Assembly: GCF_011516645.4 (NCBI RefSeq)
Contig: NZ_CP088285.1
Span: 7,954,501-8,018,500 of the forward strand
Origin: Bradyrhizobium septentrionale
GTDB lineage: Bacteria > Pseudomonadota > Alphaproteobacteria > Rhizobiales > Xanthobacteraceae
Direction of reading: 5' to 3'
Length of the DNA: 64,000 nucleotides
The translations under genes and the position numbers were made by a program. Below are positions 51,251 through 62,371 of this stretch, piece by piece. The notes under the pieces were generated by a model. That model saw only the letters and a program-made list of their open reading frames with translations, did no database searches and was not told the origin of the DNA. Within the stretch, counting starts at the first letter, position 1. Each line of letters begins with the position of its first letter.

Positions 51251-52672
51251 TCAGATATTCAGCACACGCCCGTAGGCGTCGAGCACCGCTTCCTTCATCA
51301 TTTCCGACAGCGTCGGATGCGGGAACACGGTGTGCATCAATTCCTCTTCCGTGGTCTCCAGATTCATCGCCACCACATAACCCTGGATCAGCTCGGTGAC
51401 TTCGGCGCCGATCATGTGCGCGCCGAGCAACTGGCCGGTCTTCTTGTCGAACACCACCTTGACGAGACCCTGGTCCTCGCCGAGCGCGATCGCCTTGCCA
51501 TTGCCGACGAACGGAAAGCGGCCGACGCGGATCTCGCGGCCGCCTTCCTTGGCCTTGGCTTCGGTCAGGCCGACGGAGGCGACCTGCGGGTTGCAATAGG
51601 TGCAGCCCGGGATCAGGTTCTTGTCCATCGGATGCGGATGCAGGCCCTTGATCGCCTCGATGCAGATCACGCCCTCATGCTCGGCCTTGTGCGCGAGCAT
51701 CGGCGGTCCCGCGACGTCACCGATCGCGTAGATGCCGGGGATGTTGGTCTTGCCGAGACCGTCGATCACAATGCAGCCGCGGTCGGTTTTGACGCCGAGT
51801 TTCTCCAGCCCGAGATTCTCGATATTGCCGACCACGCCGACCGCCGAGATCACGCGCTCGAACTCCACCGCTTGCGGCTTCTCCTTGCCGTCGTCGATGG
51901 TCGCGACCACGCTGTCGGCCTTCTTGTCGAGCTTTGTCACCTTGGTCGAGGTGAGGATCTTGATGCCCATCTTCTCGAACCGCTTGCGCGCCAGGCCGGC
52001 GATCTCGGCGTCCTCAACGGGAAGAATCTGCGGCAGCACCTCGACCACGGTGACGTCGGCGCCCATGGTGTGGAAGAACGAGGCGAACTCGATGCCGATC
52101 GCGCCCGAGCCGACCACCAAGAGCGACTTCGGCATCCGCTCCGGCACCATCGCCTCGAAATAGGTCCAGACCAACTTCTTGTCGGGCTCGAGGCCCGGCA
52201 GCACGCGCGGCCGCGCACCGGTCGCGATGATGATGTGCTTGGCCTGATAGGCGCCCTCGCCGCTCGCGCCCTTCGGCGCCTCGACCGCCGACTTCTTCAC
52301 CGTGATCCTGCCGGGCGCATCGATCGTCGCGTCGCCCCAGATCACCGTGACCTTGTTCTTCTTCATCAGGAAGCCGACGCCGTCGTTGAGGCGCTTCGAG
52401 ACGCCGCGCGAGCGCTGCACCACCGCCTTCGGATCGAACGAGACGTTGTCCGCCGACAGCCCGTAATCCTTGGCGTGCTGCATATAGTGGTAGATCTCGG
52501 CCGAGCGCAGCAGCGCCTTGGTCGGGATGCAGCCCCAGTTCAGGCAGATGCCACCGAGATACGATTTCTCCACGATCGCGGTCTTGAAGCCGAGTTGCGC
52601 GGCGCGGATCGCGGTCACGTAGCCGCCGGGGCCGGAGCCGATGATGATGACGTCGAAAGATGTGTCGGCCAT
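51251..52672 (-). CDS. lpdA: dihydrolipoyl dehydrogenase (E3)
   Basis: A 473-residue FAD enzyme that reoxidises the lipoyl groups of the pyruvate dehydrogenase complex. It shows the FAD loop GSGPGGY (12-18), the redox pair in CLNWGC (Cys43 and Cys48), the NAD-binding GSGAIG and the C-terminal interface HPTLSEMMKEAVLDAYGR. It is the last gene of the pdh operon. A second E3 for the 2-oxoglutarate complex would be expected elsewhere in the genome. Confidence 0.95.
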   Translation of the reverse strand: MADTSFDVIIIGSGPGGYVTAIRAAQLGFKTAIVEKSYLGGICLNWGCIPTKALLRSAEIYHYMQHAKDYGLSADNVSFDPKAVVQRSRGVSKRLNDGVGFLMKKNKVTVIWGDATIDAPGRITVKKSAVEAPKGASGEGAYQAKHIIIATGARPRVLPGLEPDKKLVWTYFEAMVPERMPKSLLVVGSGAIGIEFASFFHTMGADVTVVEVLPQILPVEDAEIAGLARKRFEKMGIKILTSTKVTKLDKKADSVVATIDDGKEKPQAVEFERVISAVGVVGNIENLGLEKLGVKTDRGCIVIDGLGKTNIPGIYAIGDVAGPPMLAHKAEHEGVICIEAIKGLHPHPMDKNLIPGCTYCNPQVASVGLTEAKAKEGGREIRVGRFPFVGNGKAIALGEDQGLVKVVFDKKTGQLLGAHMIGAEVTELIQGYVVAMNLETTEEELMHTVFPHPTLSEMMKEAVLDAYGRVLNI

Positions 52673-52689
52673 GGCGGCTCCCGTTCAAC

Positions 52690-52932
52690 TCAACCTGTGG
52701 CGCCGCGGGCGCGGCTTCTTGCGATCAATGTCCTGACCAGCCATTCGAGCCCGGTCACCACGGCCATGATGGCCAGGGCCGTCAGCACGATCGGCTGGGC
52801 GATGTTCCGCGCCAGCTGTTCGCCGGCGAAGAACGCGGAGTGCAGAAAATCCAGCCCGACCGGATTGAGCACCAGCGCGGCCGACAGCAGCAGCGAGATC
52901 CAGGGCCAGCGCGTGCGAGCCGTGCCGGCCAT
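52690..52932 (-). CDS. small membrane protein in the pdh operon
   Basis: An 80-residue protein with two hydrophobic stretches (WISLLLSAALVLNPVGLDFL and PIVLTALAIMAVVTGLEWLV) and a basic tail. Its ATG follows directly on the TAG of the next small gene upstream, and lpdA starts 17 nt after it, so it is embedded in the pyruvate dehydrogenase operon. No known family is recognised. Confidence 0.65.
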   Translation of the reverse strand: MAGTARTRWPWISLLLSAALVLNPVGLDFLHSAFFAGEQLARNIAQPIVLTALAIMAVVTGLEWLVRTLIARSRARGATG

Positions 52933-53109
52933 CTACCCGTACTCCCGCCATACCGCACCGAGGAACACGAACCACGCCAGCGCCAGCACAGCGGCGCCGA
53001 TCATCATGATCCGAAACTGGATCGTCGATATCAGGTCGCGGTTGACCGCGACGAGCAACGCAACGGCGATGGCGGCGAGCAGGACGTACGGTCCGTAGAT
53101 CGCGTACAT
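52933..53109 (-). CDS. 58-residue membrane protein in the pdh operon
   Basis: Starts MYAIYGPYVLLAAIAVALLV and ends VWREYG. Two membrane helices are likely (YVLLAAIAVALLVAV and MMIGAAVLALAWFVFLGAV). It lies 12 nt after pdhC and its stop is directly followed by the ATG of the 80-residue membrane gene. The tight packing between pdhC and lpdA is the main evidence that it is real. Function unknown. Confidence 0.65.
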   Translation of the reverse strand: MYAIYGPYVLLAAIAVALLVAVNRDLISTIQFRIMMIGAAVLALAWFVFLGAVWREYG

Positions 53110-53121
53110 GGCTGATGCCCG

Positions 53122-54489
53122 TCACACCATCATCATCACGGGATTCTCGATCAGCTGCTTGAAGGCGCCGATCAGCTCGGCGCCGAGCGCGCCGTCGATC
53201 GCGCGGTGATCGCACGACAGGGTCACGCTCATGATGTGCGCGATCTCGATCTTGCCGCCGCGCACCACCGGACGCTCCTCCGAGGTGCCAACCGCGAGGA
53301 TCGAGGCGTGCGGCGGGTTGATCACCGCGGTGAAGTGGTTGATGCCGTACATGCCGAGGTTGGACACCGCGGTGGTGCCGCCCTGATATTCTTCCGGCTT
53401 CAGCTTGCGGGCGCGGGCGCGCGCGGCAAAATCCTTCATCTCGTTGGAGATGGTCGAGAGCGTCTTGGTCTCGGCCTTGCGGATGATCGGCGTGATCAGG
53501 CCGCCCGGCATCGCCACCGCGACGCCGACGTCGGAATGCTTGTGCTTGACCATGCCGCCTTCGGTCCAGCTGACGTTGCAGTTCGGAATCTTCTGCAGCG
53601 CGACCGCCATCGCCTTGATGACGAAGTCGTTGACCGAGATCTTGTAGAGCGGCTTCTTCTCCTTGTCCTTCGGTGCTGACGCGTTGATCTCCTCGCGCGC
53701 GGCGAGCAGCTTGCCGATGTCGCAGTCGATGGTGAGGTAGAAGTGCGGGACGTTCTGCACCGAGGCGGTCAGACGCTGCGCGATGGTGCGGCGCATGCCG
53801 TCATGCGGCACGATTTCGTAGGAGCCCGGCTCGAACAGCGCGAGGATCTGCTTGTCCGACATCGACGGCGCGATGCTCGGCCCTGCCGCAGCAGGCGCGG
53901 CCGCCGGCGCCTTCAGGCCCTTGCCGGACTTGGCCTCGTCGACGTCGCGCGCGATGACGCGGCCGTGCGGACCGGTGCCGGTGATGCGCCCGAGATCGAT
54001 GCCGGCTTCTTTCGCCAGGCGGCGTGCCAGCGGCGATGAGAACACACGGGCGTGGCCATTGGCCTGCGCGGCCGGTGCAGCGGCCTGAGGCGCCGCTGCG
54101 GGAGCTGCGGTCGGGGTCGGTGCGGGCGCAGCCGCCGGTGCGGGAGCCGCAGCAGGCGCGGCCTGCGCGGCGGGCTTCGGTGCCTCGGCGGGCTTGGCCG
54201 CTGGTGCAGCGCCACCGCCGGCGCTGGCGACCGCCTTCACGTCCTCGCCGTCACCGGCCAACACAGCGATGACGTCGTTGACCGGCACGTCCTGCGTGCC
54301 CTCGGGCACCAGGATCCTGGCGATCGTGCCTTCGTCGACCGCCTCGACTTCCATCGTCGCCTTGTCGGTCTCGATCTCCGCGATCACGTCGCCGGACTTG
54401 ACCTTGTCGCCCTCTTTCTTGAGCCACTTGGCGAGATTGCCCTTTTCCATCGTCGGCGACAGCGCGGGCATGAGAATATTGATCGGCAT
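53122..54489 (-). CDS. pdhC: pyruvate dehydrogenase E2, dihydrolipoamide acetyltransferase
   Basis: A 455-residue E2. One N-terminal lipoyl domain has Lys43 in [11 protein letters not shown]. An Ala/Pro-rich linker follows (about 90-145), then the E3/E1-binding domain ([20 protein letters not shown]). The C-terminal catalytic domain has the active-site DHRAIDG, and the protein ends in PVMMMV. It forms the core of the PDH complex. The ATG at 54489 is 2 nt after the DUF5076 gene stop. Confidence 0.95.
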   Translation of the reverse strand: MPINILMPALSPTMEKGNLAKWLKKEGDKVKSGDVIAEIETDKATMEVEAVDEGTIARILVPEGTQDVPVNDVIAVLAGDGEDVKAVASAGGGAAPAAKPAEAPKPAAQAAPAAAPAPAAAPAPTPTAAPAAAPQAAAPAAQANGHARVFSSPLARRLAKEAGIDLGRITGTGPHGRVIARDVDEAKSGKGLKAPAAAPAAAGPSIAPSMSDKQILALFEPGSYEIVPHDGMRRTIAQRLTASVQNVPHFYLTIDCDIGKLLAAREEINASAPKDKEKKPLYKISVNDFVIKAMAVALQKIPNCNVSWTEGGMVKHKHSDVGVAVAMPGGLITPIIRKAETKTLSTISNEMKDFAARARARKLKPEEYQGGTTAVSNLGMYGINHFTAVINPPHASILAVGTSEERPVVRGGKIEIAHIMSVTLSCDHRAIDGALGAELIGAFKQLIENPVMMMV

Positions 54490-54491
54490 TG

Positions 54492-54796
54492 TCAGTGACC
54501 TTGTTGCGACCGCGGTTTGGTTTGGCCCATGTCGGTCGGCCGGGCGATTTCGGCTTCGAACATCTCGACGATGCGCGCGAGCGCCTCGTCCTCGGTGTAT
54601 TCGCTCTCGCGTGCATAGGCGCGCGCAGCGTGGCGGGCGATGTCGACGAGCATCAGCCCCCACATGTCCGGCTCCTCGAAGGCGCGCTGGAACGCGATCG
54701 ACAGGCCGCCGTCGACGACGAAGGCGCGCAGCACCTCGATGGCGCCTCGCGGCCCATCACGTCAGGCGGCAGCGGCTGCTCCTTGGGACCGGCCAT
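54492..54796 (-). CDS. DUF5076 family protein with an apparent 1-nt frameshift
   Basis: The 3' 80 codons ([20 protein letters not shown] onward, ending SQQGH) match the DUF5076 family that I recall between pdhB and pdhC in Bradyrhizobium. The family N-terminus is also present, from ATG 54796 ([17 protein letters not shown]), but in another frame. The two join at about 54745, where GAGGCGCC would need one more base (for example GAGGGCGCC, giving [11 protein letters not shown]). Either a real 1-nt deletion in a G run or a sequencing slip; a shorter product from GTG 54734 is conceivable. Function unknown. Confidence 0.72.
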
Positions 54797-54801
54797 CGGC
54801 G

Positions 54802-56199
54802 TTACCGATAGGACACGGCCTTGGCGGCCGCGACCACCTCGGCGACGGACGGCAGAGCGAGCTTTTCCAAGTTGGCGGCATAGGGCATCGGCACGTCCTT
54901 GCCGGAGACGCGCGCCACCGGCGCATCGAGATAGTCGAAAGCGTGCTCCATGATGCGCGCCGCGACCTCGGAGCCGACGCCGCTCTGCTGCCAGCCCTCC
55001 TCCACCGTGACCGCGCGACCGGTCTTCTTCACCGAATTGATGATCGTCTCGGTGTCCATCGGACGGATGGTGCGCAGATCGACGACCTCGGCCTCGATGC
55101 CTTCCTTGGCGAGTTCATCGGCGGCCTTCAGCGCATAGGACATGCCCATCGCCCAGGAGACGATCGTGACGTCTTTGCCGGCGCGCGCAATCCGCGCCTT
55201 GCCGATCGGCACCACGTAATCGGCAAGCTTCGGCACTTCGCCGGTGTGGCCGTACAGCATCTCGTTCTCGAGGAAGATCACCGGATTGGGATCGCGGATC
55301 GCGGCCTTGAGCAGGCCCTTGTAGTCGGCGGCCGAATATGGCGCGATCACCTTCAGGCCCGGGATCTGCGAGTACCAGGCGGCGTAGTCCTGGCTGTGCT
55401 GGGCGGCGACGCGCGCGGCGGCGCCGTTCGGACCGCGGAACACGATCGAGCAGCCCATCTGGCCGCCGGACATATAGAGCGTCTTGGCGGCGGAGTTGAT
55501 GATCTGGTCGATCGCCTGCATCGCGAAATTCCAGGTCATGAACTCGACGATCGGCTTCAAGCCCGCCATCGCCGCGCCGACGCCGATGCCGGCAAAGCCG
55601 TGCTCGGTGATCGGGGTGTCGATGACGCGCCGGGCGCCGAACTCCTGCAGCAGGCCCTGCGTCACCTTGTAGGCGCCCTGATACTCCGCGACCTCCTCGC
55701 CCATGATGAAGACGTCGCCGTCGCGTCGCATCTCCTCGGCCATCGCATCGCGCAGCGCCTCGCGGATGGTCTGCGTGACCATCTCGGTGCCTGCGGGAAT
55801 TTCCGGATCGGGCAGCGCCTCGCTGACCGGCGCGGCCGGCGCCTTCGCCGCGGGCTGCGGCGCTTCCGCCTTGGCTTCGGCAGCAGGCGCGGCCTCCGCG
55901 GCCTTCGGCTGCGGCGCGGGAGCGGCGGGCACCTTGGCGAGGTCGGCGGCGCTTTCGCCGTCGGCCAGGATGGTGGCGATCGGCGTGTTCACCGCGACGT
56001 CGGCGGTGCCTTCCGGAATCAGGATTTTGCCGAGCGTGCCCTCGTCGGTCGCCTCGACCTCCATCGTCGCCTTGTCGGTCTCGATCTCGGCGATGACGTC
56101 ACCGGACTTGATGGTCTCGCCTTCCTTTTTCAGCCATTTGGCGAGGTTGCCCTTCTCCATGGTGGGCGACAGCGCAGGCATCAGCACTTGAATGGGCAT
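54802..56199 (-). CDS. pdhB: pyruvate dehydrogenase E1 beta subunit with lipoyl domain
   Basis: A 465-residue E1 beta. Unusually for most bacteria but typical of alphaproteobacteria, it has its own N-terminal lipoyl domain (Lys43 in [11 protein letters not shown]), nearly identical to that of pdhC. An Ala/Pro-rich linker follows, then the transketolase-like domain ([40 protein letters not shown]). The C-terminal transketolase region has [11 protein letters not shown] and EEGWQQSG. It forms a heterotetramer with PdhA. Confidence 0.95.
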   Translation of the reverse strand: MPIQVLMPALSPTMEKGNLAKWLKKEGETIKSGDVIAEIETDKATMEVEATDEGTLGKILIPEGTADVAVNTPIATILADGESAADLAKVPAAPAPQPKAAEAAPAAEAKAEAPQPAAKAPAAPVSEALPDPEIPAGTEMVTQTIREALRDAMAEEMRRDGDVFIMGEEVAEYQGAYKVTQGLLQEFGARRVIDTPITEHGFAGIGVGAAMAGLKPIVEFMTWNFAMQAIDQIINSAAKTLYMSGGQMGCSIVFRGPNGAAARVAAQHSQDYAAWYSQIPGLKVIAPYSAADYKGLLKAAIRDPNPVIFLENEMLYGHTGEVPKLADYVVPIGKARIARAGKDVTIVSWAMGMSYALKAADELAKEGIEAEVVDLRTIRPMDTETIINSVKKTGRAVTVEEGWQQSGVGSEVAARIMEHAFDYLDAPVARVSGKDVPMPYAANLEKLALPSVAEVVAAAKAVSYR

Positions 56200-56243
56200 A
56201 TCGGCTCCCGAAATCGGTCTTGAAATTCTTCTGCGCGGGTGAG

Positions 56244-57263
56244 TCAGCGGTAGATGTCGGTGTAGAGCTCCGACGCATCGGGCTCCGGATCGTGCTGCGC
56301 GAAGTCGGCGGCTTCGTTGACAATCTCGCGCACCCCAGCGTCGATTGCCTTAAGATCCTGCTCGCTGACGCCGGCGCCAAGCAAACGGTTGCGCACCTGC
56401 TCGATCGGGTCCTGGTCGTGACGGACCTTCTCGACCTCCTCGCGGGTGCGGTACTTCGCCGGATCGGACATCGAGTGGCCGCGGTAGCGGTAGGTCTGCA
56501 TCTCCAGAATCATCGGACCATTGCCGCCGCGACACCAGGCCGTGGCCTCATCGGCGGCGGCCTTCACCGCGCGCACGTCCATGCCGTCGACCTGCTTGCC
56601 GGGAATGTTGAAGGAGGCGCCGCGCTTGGAGAAGTCCTGCTGCGCCGAGGCGCGCGACACCGCGGTGCCCATCGCATAGCGATTGTTCTCGATGACGTAG
56701 ATCACCGGCAGCTTCCACAGCTCCGCCATGTTGAAGCTTTCATAGACCTGGCCCTGGTTGGCCGCGCCGTCGCCGAAATAAGTCACGCTGACGGCATCGT
56801 TGCCGCGATAGCGGTTGGCGAACGCCAGGCCGGTGCCGAGCGACACCTGGGCGCCGACGATTCCGTGACCGCCGTAGAAGTGCTTCTCCTTGCTGAACAT
56901 GTGCATGGAGCCGCCCTTGCCGCGAGAATAGCCGCCGCGGCGTCCGGTCAATTCGGCCATCACGCCCCTGGCTTCCATATCGCAAGCCAGCATGTGGCCG
57001 TGGTCGCGGTAGCCGGTGATGACCTCGTCGCCCGGCTTCAGCGCCATCTGCATGCCGACCACAACGGCTTCTTGACCAATATAGAGATGGCAGAAGCCGC
57101 CGATCGCACCCATGCCGTAAAGCTGACCGGCCTTCTCCTCGAAGCGCCGGATCAGGAGCATGTCCCGCAGCGCCTTAAGCTCCTGTTCCCTGGTGAATTC
57201 GGGCGGCGAGCCAGCCTTCTCCTGCCCTGATTCTTTTGCGACGCTTTTCTTGGGTGCGGCCAT
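56244..57263 (-). CDS. pdhA: pyruvate dehydrogenase E1 alpha subunit
   Basis: A 339-residue ThDP-dependent E1 alpha. The ThDP motif starts at [13 protein letters not shown] and closes at [26 protein letters not shown] is the phosphorylation-loop region conserved in E1 alpha. The Ala/Lys-rich N-terminal extension is usual. It opens the operon pdhA-pdhB-DUF5076-pdhC-two small genes-lpdA; the promoter should lie in the 159-nt gap upstream. Confidence 0.95.
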   Translation of the reverse strand: MAAPKKSVAKESGQEKAGSPPEFTREQELKALRDMLLIRRFEEKAGQLYGMGAIGGFCHLYIGQEAVVVGMQMALKPGDEVITGYRDHGHMLACDMEARGVMAELTGRRGGYSRGKGGSMHMFSKEKHFYGGHGIVGAQVSLGTGLAFANRYRGNDAVSVTYFGDGAANQGQVYESFNMAELWKLPVIYVIENNRYAMGTAVSRASAQQDFSKRGASFNIPGKQVDGMDVRAVKAAADEATAWCRGGNGPMILEMQTYRYRGHSMSDPAKYRTREEVEKVRHDQDPIEQVRNRLLGAGVSEQDLKAIDAGVREIVNEAADFAQHDPEPDASELYTDIYR

Positions 57264-57422
57264 GGCAATTCCAGGTGAGAGAAGTTGGAAAACCCTCTCT
57301 AACCCAACTCAAATCGCCTTGGAAGGATTGCGTTCGCCGGATGGAATTTTGCTATGCCGCACTGCAACGCAGCGCGACATTTTTGTGATAGCACGCGCGT
57401 GTTTTTGAAATTTGAGAACGCG

Positions 57423-57740
57423 TCAGTTCGACTTGTTGATCCGAACCAGATCACGCGGATTTGCGTAGTCGAGCTGGAAGCGCGCACGCTCGTCCAGCAT
57501 GTCGGGATCGACCCGGTCAGACCGCAACAGCGACACCCGCTGCTCGCCCTCGGCCCGCTCCTTCTTCAGTCGCGCCAGCTCCGAGGTCAGCGCGATGATT
57601 TCCTGGTCGAGCTCCTGCCGCGCGTTCAGGCCGTATTTGCCGGTGTAGGCGTTGACGCCGAAATAGCCGACCATCAGCGCTGCCAGCGTGTAGAGGGCAA
57701 GGCCGGACAGAATCGATTTGAGGCGCGTGCGGGAAACCAT
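57423..57740 (-). CDS. FtsB/DivIC-like septum formation initiator
   Basis: A 105-residue bitopic protein: short basic N-terminus (VSRTRLKSIL), a membrane helix (SGLALYTLAALMVGYFGVNAY), then a periplasmic coiled coil (LDQEIIALTSELARLKKE) and a conserved C-terminus (MLDERARFQLDYANPRDLV). FtsB/DivIC proteins join FtsL and FtsQ at the septum. The order eno, FtsB-like, pdh is conserved in alphaproteobacteria; here three genes separate it from eno. Confidence 0.88.
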   Translation of the reverse strand: MVSRTRLKSILSGLALYTLAALMVGYFGVNAYTGKYGLNARQELDQEIIALTSELARLKKERAEGEQRVSLLRSDRVDPDMLDERARFQLDYANPRDLVRINKSN

Positions 57741-57783
57741 GGCCGCGAAGATGCGGCCATGGCGGTTAATGGAATGCTAAACC

Positions 57784-57844
57784 AGAGCGTTTTCGAGCGA
57801 AGCCTGTCCCGGACTTGATCCGGGATGGGTGCCGGTTCGCGTGA
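57784..57844 (+). repeat. dispersed repeat family A, copy 4 with inserted hairpin
   Basis: Reads AGAGCGTTTTCGAGCGAAG, then a 23-nt insert relative to the other copies that forms the hairpin TCCCGG-acttgat-CCGGGA, then GTGCCGGTTCGCGTGA. It ends exactly at the stop codon of the FMN reductase gene. The long hairpin version is one I recall as a standard variant of the family. Confidence 0.8.
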
Positions 57845-58396
57845 TCAGCCGTTCTGCTTCTCGACGAAGGCGGCAAAGGCGACGAGGTACTGCTGCAACA
57901 CCGTCTTGAGCGACTCCTTGGTCAGTTCGCCGTTGTCGTCGAAGGCATCGCCGACGCCGTTGAGATAGGTTTCCGGCTGACCGAGGATCGGGCCGGAAAT
58001 GCCCGGCAGGATGTTCTGCAGGTGCTTCGCGGCGCTGACGCCGCCGAGCGGGCCCGGCGAGTTGGAGATGATGCCGACCGGCTTGCCCATGAACAAGCTC
58101 TTGCCGTAGGGCCGCGAGGCGACGTCGATCGCGTTCTTCAGCACACCCGGGACCGAGCGGTTGTATTCGGGGGTCACGAACAGCACGCCGCTCGACTTCT
58201 GCAGCTTCTCGCGGAAGGCCAGCCAGTCCGCCGGCGGCGCCGCCTCGAGATCTTGGTTGAAGAATGAAATGCCCTCGAGGGTCGTCACGTCGAGATTCAG
58301 CGAGGCCGGCGCGAGCTTGGCCAGCGCATTGGCGATCTTGAGCGAGAAGCTCTGCTTGCGGATGCTGCCGACGATGGTGACGATGTTATAGGCCAT
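57845..58396 (-). CDS. NADPH-dependent FMN reductase family protein
   Basis: A 183-residue flavodoxin-like enzyme. The FMN phosphate loop is GSIRKQSFSLKIAN near the N-terminus, and the family motif PEYNRSVPGVLKNAID and SNSPGPLGGVSAAKHL are present. Relatives are ChrR/ArsH-like reductases of quinones, chromate or azo dyes. It is a single gene. The 256 nt upstream, shared with divergent ddl, contain no gene or riboswitch that I recognise. Confidence 0.88.
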   Translation of the reverse strand: MAYNIVTIVGSIRKQSFSLKIANALAKLAPASLNLDVTTLEGISFFNQDLEAAPPADWLAFREKLQKSSGVLFVTPEYNRSVPGVLKNAIDVASRPYGKSLFMGKPVGIISNSPGPLGGVSAAKHLQNILPGISGPILGQPETYLNGVGDAFDDNGELTKESLKTVLQQYLVAFAAFVEKQNG

Positions 58397-58652
58397 AGCT
58401 AGTCCCCTGGGGTGCACGTGAAACCGGATTGGTGGTCCTCACCTACCGGTGCGGCGAAAAAGATGCAAGTGCATGAATCGCCCAATTCTGGAAACCCAGC
58501 GTTTGCAAAACTGACCTGAACACCGGGGCCTCGCCCATCCAGGTGGCCCTGAAACGCCGGTCTGGAGCATGTGTAGCAAATTGTCGACATCTTCGTCCGA
58601 GCATACTGCCGCGGATTCCTGCATCACCTGCCTACCGCCGAGAGGCTGAACA

Positions 58653-59768
58653 ATGCCAGAGCGCAAGACACGGGTCGCAATCCTGTTCGGTGGCCGTTCC
58701 GCCGAGCACGACGTCTCGCGGGCGTCGGCAGCGAACGTGCTTCGCTCGCTCGACCCGGATCGCTATGACGCAACCGCGATCGGCATCACCGGCGACGGCC
58801 GCTGGATTGTCGCCGATGCGGGAAACGGCGCCGGCGCAGGTGGCGGCGCGCTGACCATTCCGGACCATGGACCGCAACTCGCGCTGCTGCCGGGCGGACA
58901 GGGCCGCGTCGTGGTGCTTCAGGGACAGGCGGCGGGGCCTGCGGAATTGCCGTCCTTCGACGTCGTCTTCCCGGTTCTGCATGGCCCGAACGGCGAGGAT
59001 GGCACGGTGCAGGGCGCGCTGGAATTGTCCGATGTCGCCTATGTCGGCTCGCGCGTGATGGGCTCGGCGGCCGGAATGGACAAGGACGTCGCCAAGCGCC
59101 TGATGCGCGAGGCGGGATTGCCGATCGTCCCCTTTGTCGCGATGTCGAGCGGGGCTCCCATCAGCTACGACGATGCGGTCCGCGCGCTGGGGTCGCAGGA
59201 GGTCTTCGTCAAACCCGCCAACATGGGATCATCGGTCGGCGTGTCGAAGGCGCGCACCGCGGAGGAGTTCGAGGCCGGCTGCAGATTGGCATTCCGTTTC
59301 GACACGAAGATCTTGATCGAGCGCTGTGTCGCGCCGATCCGGGAGGTCGAGTGCTCCGTGCTCGAGGATGCCGAGGGCCGCATCCGTGCCTCCCAGCTCG
59401 GCGAGATCGTCCCCTCCGACAAGCACGGCTTCTACTCCTACGACGCGAAGTATCTCGATGCGGAAGGCGCGCTGCTTCAAGTGCCGGCCAAAGTGCCGGC
59501 TGCCATCGCCGAAACCATCAGGGAGCTCGCGATCAAGACGTTCGGCGTGCTCGGCTGCGAAGGCATGGCGCGGATCGACTTCTTCCTCCACGGCGAGCAG
59601 GCATTCGTGAACGAGGCGAACACCCTGCCCGGTTTCACCAACATCAGCATGTATCCGCGGCTCTGGGAGGCCAGCGGCCTGCCGCAATCCGAGCTGATGG
59701 ATGTCCTGATCGGCCACGCCCTGGAGCGCCACAAGCGCTCCAGGAAGCTGGCATTCGAGCGCGAGTAG
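58653..59768 (+). CDS. ddl: D-alanine-D-alanine ligase
   Basis: A 371-residue ATP-grasp ligase that makes D-Ala-D-Ala for peptidoglycan. The N-terminal FGGRSAEHDVSRASA, VFPVLHGPNGEDGTVQG, the ATP loop NMGSSVGVSKA and the metal-binding C-terminus MARIDFFL to NEANTLPGFTNISMYP are intact. It is the larger DdlA-type and lies outside any mur/fts cluster, so the genome may also have a ddlB there. It converges on the oxidoreductase gene. Confidence 0.94.
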   Translation: MPERKTRVAILFGGRSAEHDVSRASAANVLRSLDPDRYDATAIGITGDGRWIVADAGNGAGAGGGALTIPDHGPQLALLPGGQGRVVVLQGQAAGPAELPSFDVVFPVLHGPNGEDGTVQGALELSDVAYVGSRVMGSAAGMDKDVAKRLMREAGLPIVPFVAMSSGAPISYDDAVRALGSQEVFVKPANMGSSVGVSKARTAEEFEAGCRLAFRFDTKILIERCVAPIREVECSVLEDAEGRIRASQLGEIVPSDKHGFYSYDAKYLDAEGALLQVPAKVPAAIAETIRELAIKTFGVLGCEGMARIDFFLHGEQAFVNEANTLPGFTNISMYPRLWEASGLPQSELMDVLIGHALERHKRSRKLAFERE

Positions 59769-59778
59769 CGCCGATCCG

Positions 59779-60918
59779 TTATGCGCCCTTGTTCGGGTTG
59801 ATCAGGAATTTCTCGCCGGTCGCGCGCTTGCCGTAGACGGCGATGTTGTCGAGCTGCAGGGTCTCCTGCAGCGAGACCACCTTGGTGTAGTGGCTGGCGA
59901 AAGTGGTCTTCAGCTCGGCCACCACGCGCTGGCGCAGCTTGTTGCCGGCCTCCGGGCCGATCTTCATCAGGAACGGGAACAGCAGCCAGCCGCCGACGCC
60001 CCAGGCCATGCCGAAGCCGCGCGGCAGCTCGATCGGGCGGGTGTCGAGACCGCCATAGACATAGACCTGCTTGTGCACATTCGAGCCGTAGCGGCTGTAG
60101 GCCTTGGCGGTCTTGTTGATCGCGATCTCCATCGCGATCAGGATATCGCCTGCGAGCTTGCCGCCGCCGATCGCATCGAAGGCGATGGTCGCGCCGGTCT
60201 CGACCAGCGCGTTGGTGAGCTTGTCCATGAAATCGGGCGCGCTGGAATCGACCACATGCTTGGCGCCGATCTTGTGCAGGATGTCGGCCTGCTCCTTGTT
60301 GCGCACGATGTTGACGAGGCCGATGCCGTCCTTGAGGCAGATCTTGTTGAGCATCTGGCCGAGATTGGATGCGGCGGCCGTGTGCACCAGCGCCTTGTGC
60401 CCCTCGCGCCGCATCGTCTCGGTCATGCCGAGCGCGGTCAGCGGATTGACGAAGCAGGACGCCCCTTCCGCCGGGGTGATGCCGTCGGGCAGCGGCAGGC
60501 ATTCGTTGACGCGCAGCGTGCGGTATTGCGCATACATCGCGCCGCCGATCATCGCGACCGTGCGGCCCATCAGCGCTTTCGCCGCGTCCGACGAGCCGGT
60601 CCTGATCACGACGCCGGCGCCTTCATTGCCGACCGGCATCGACTCGTCGAACCGAGCGGCGAGGCCAGGCAGCGCCGCTTCCGGCACGCGCGCGGTCACG
60701 ACAGGCAATTCCGTGCTGCCGGAGGCCTTGGCGGCCGCCATGTCGGCCGGGCCGATCAGGAGCCCGAGGTCGGACGGATTGATCGGGGTCGCCTCGACCC
60801 GGACCACGACCTCATCGGGGCCGGGCTCGGGGGTCGGGACATTGACCAGCGATATCTCCAGTTCGCCATTCTTCTTGAGCAGCGAACGCAGCTGCAGACC
60901 GCTCTTGCCGTCACTCAT
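59779..60918 (-). CDS. MDR-family (quinone oxidoreductase-like) dehydrogenase
   Basis: A 379-residue medium-chain dehydrogenase/reductase. It has the GroES-like N-terminus (VRVEATPINPSDLGLLIG, VGNEGAGVV), a nucleotide-binding region (ALVHTAAASNLGQML) and VAFDAIGGG-like TIAFDAIGGGKLAGD. I see no structural-zinc cysteine cluster, so despite the zinc-binding family label it is closer to NADPH:quinone reductases. The substrate is unknown. It sits 48 nt downstream of eno. Confidence 0.85.
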   Translation of the reverse strand: MSDGKSGLQLRSLLKKNGELEISLVNVPTPEPGPDEVVVRVEATPINPSDLGLLIGPADMAAAKASGSTELPVVTARVPEAALPGLAARFDESMPVGNEGAGVVIRTGSSDAAKALMGRTVAMIGGAMYAQYRTLRVNECLPLPDGITPAEGASCFVNPLTALGMTETMRREGHKALVHTAAASNLGQMLNKICLKDGIGLVNIVRNKEQADILHKIGAKHVVDSSAPDFMDKLTNALVETGATIAFDAIGGGKLAGDILIAMEIAINKTAKAYSRYGSNVHKQVYVYGGLDTRPIELPRGFGMAWGVGGWLLFPFLMKIGPEAGNKLRQRVVAELKTTFASHYTKVVSLQETLQLDNIAVYGKRATGEKFLINPNKGA

Positions 60919-60966
60919 CCCGACCTCCCTTTTTTGCGTTTGTTAGGCTCCGATCAAGTTGGGGCG

Positions 60967-62259
<1,293 letters not shown>

Positions 62260-62371
62260 TTATGGCAGTGAGGGGGTCGGATGGCGCTGCTTCTAGCGCA
62301 ATGCATCGAGGGGGAAAAGGCCGGGTGACGGGGGCGCCATCATTGGCTAAGAGGACGCCACGGAGACCCGA

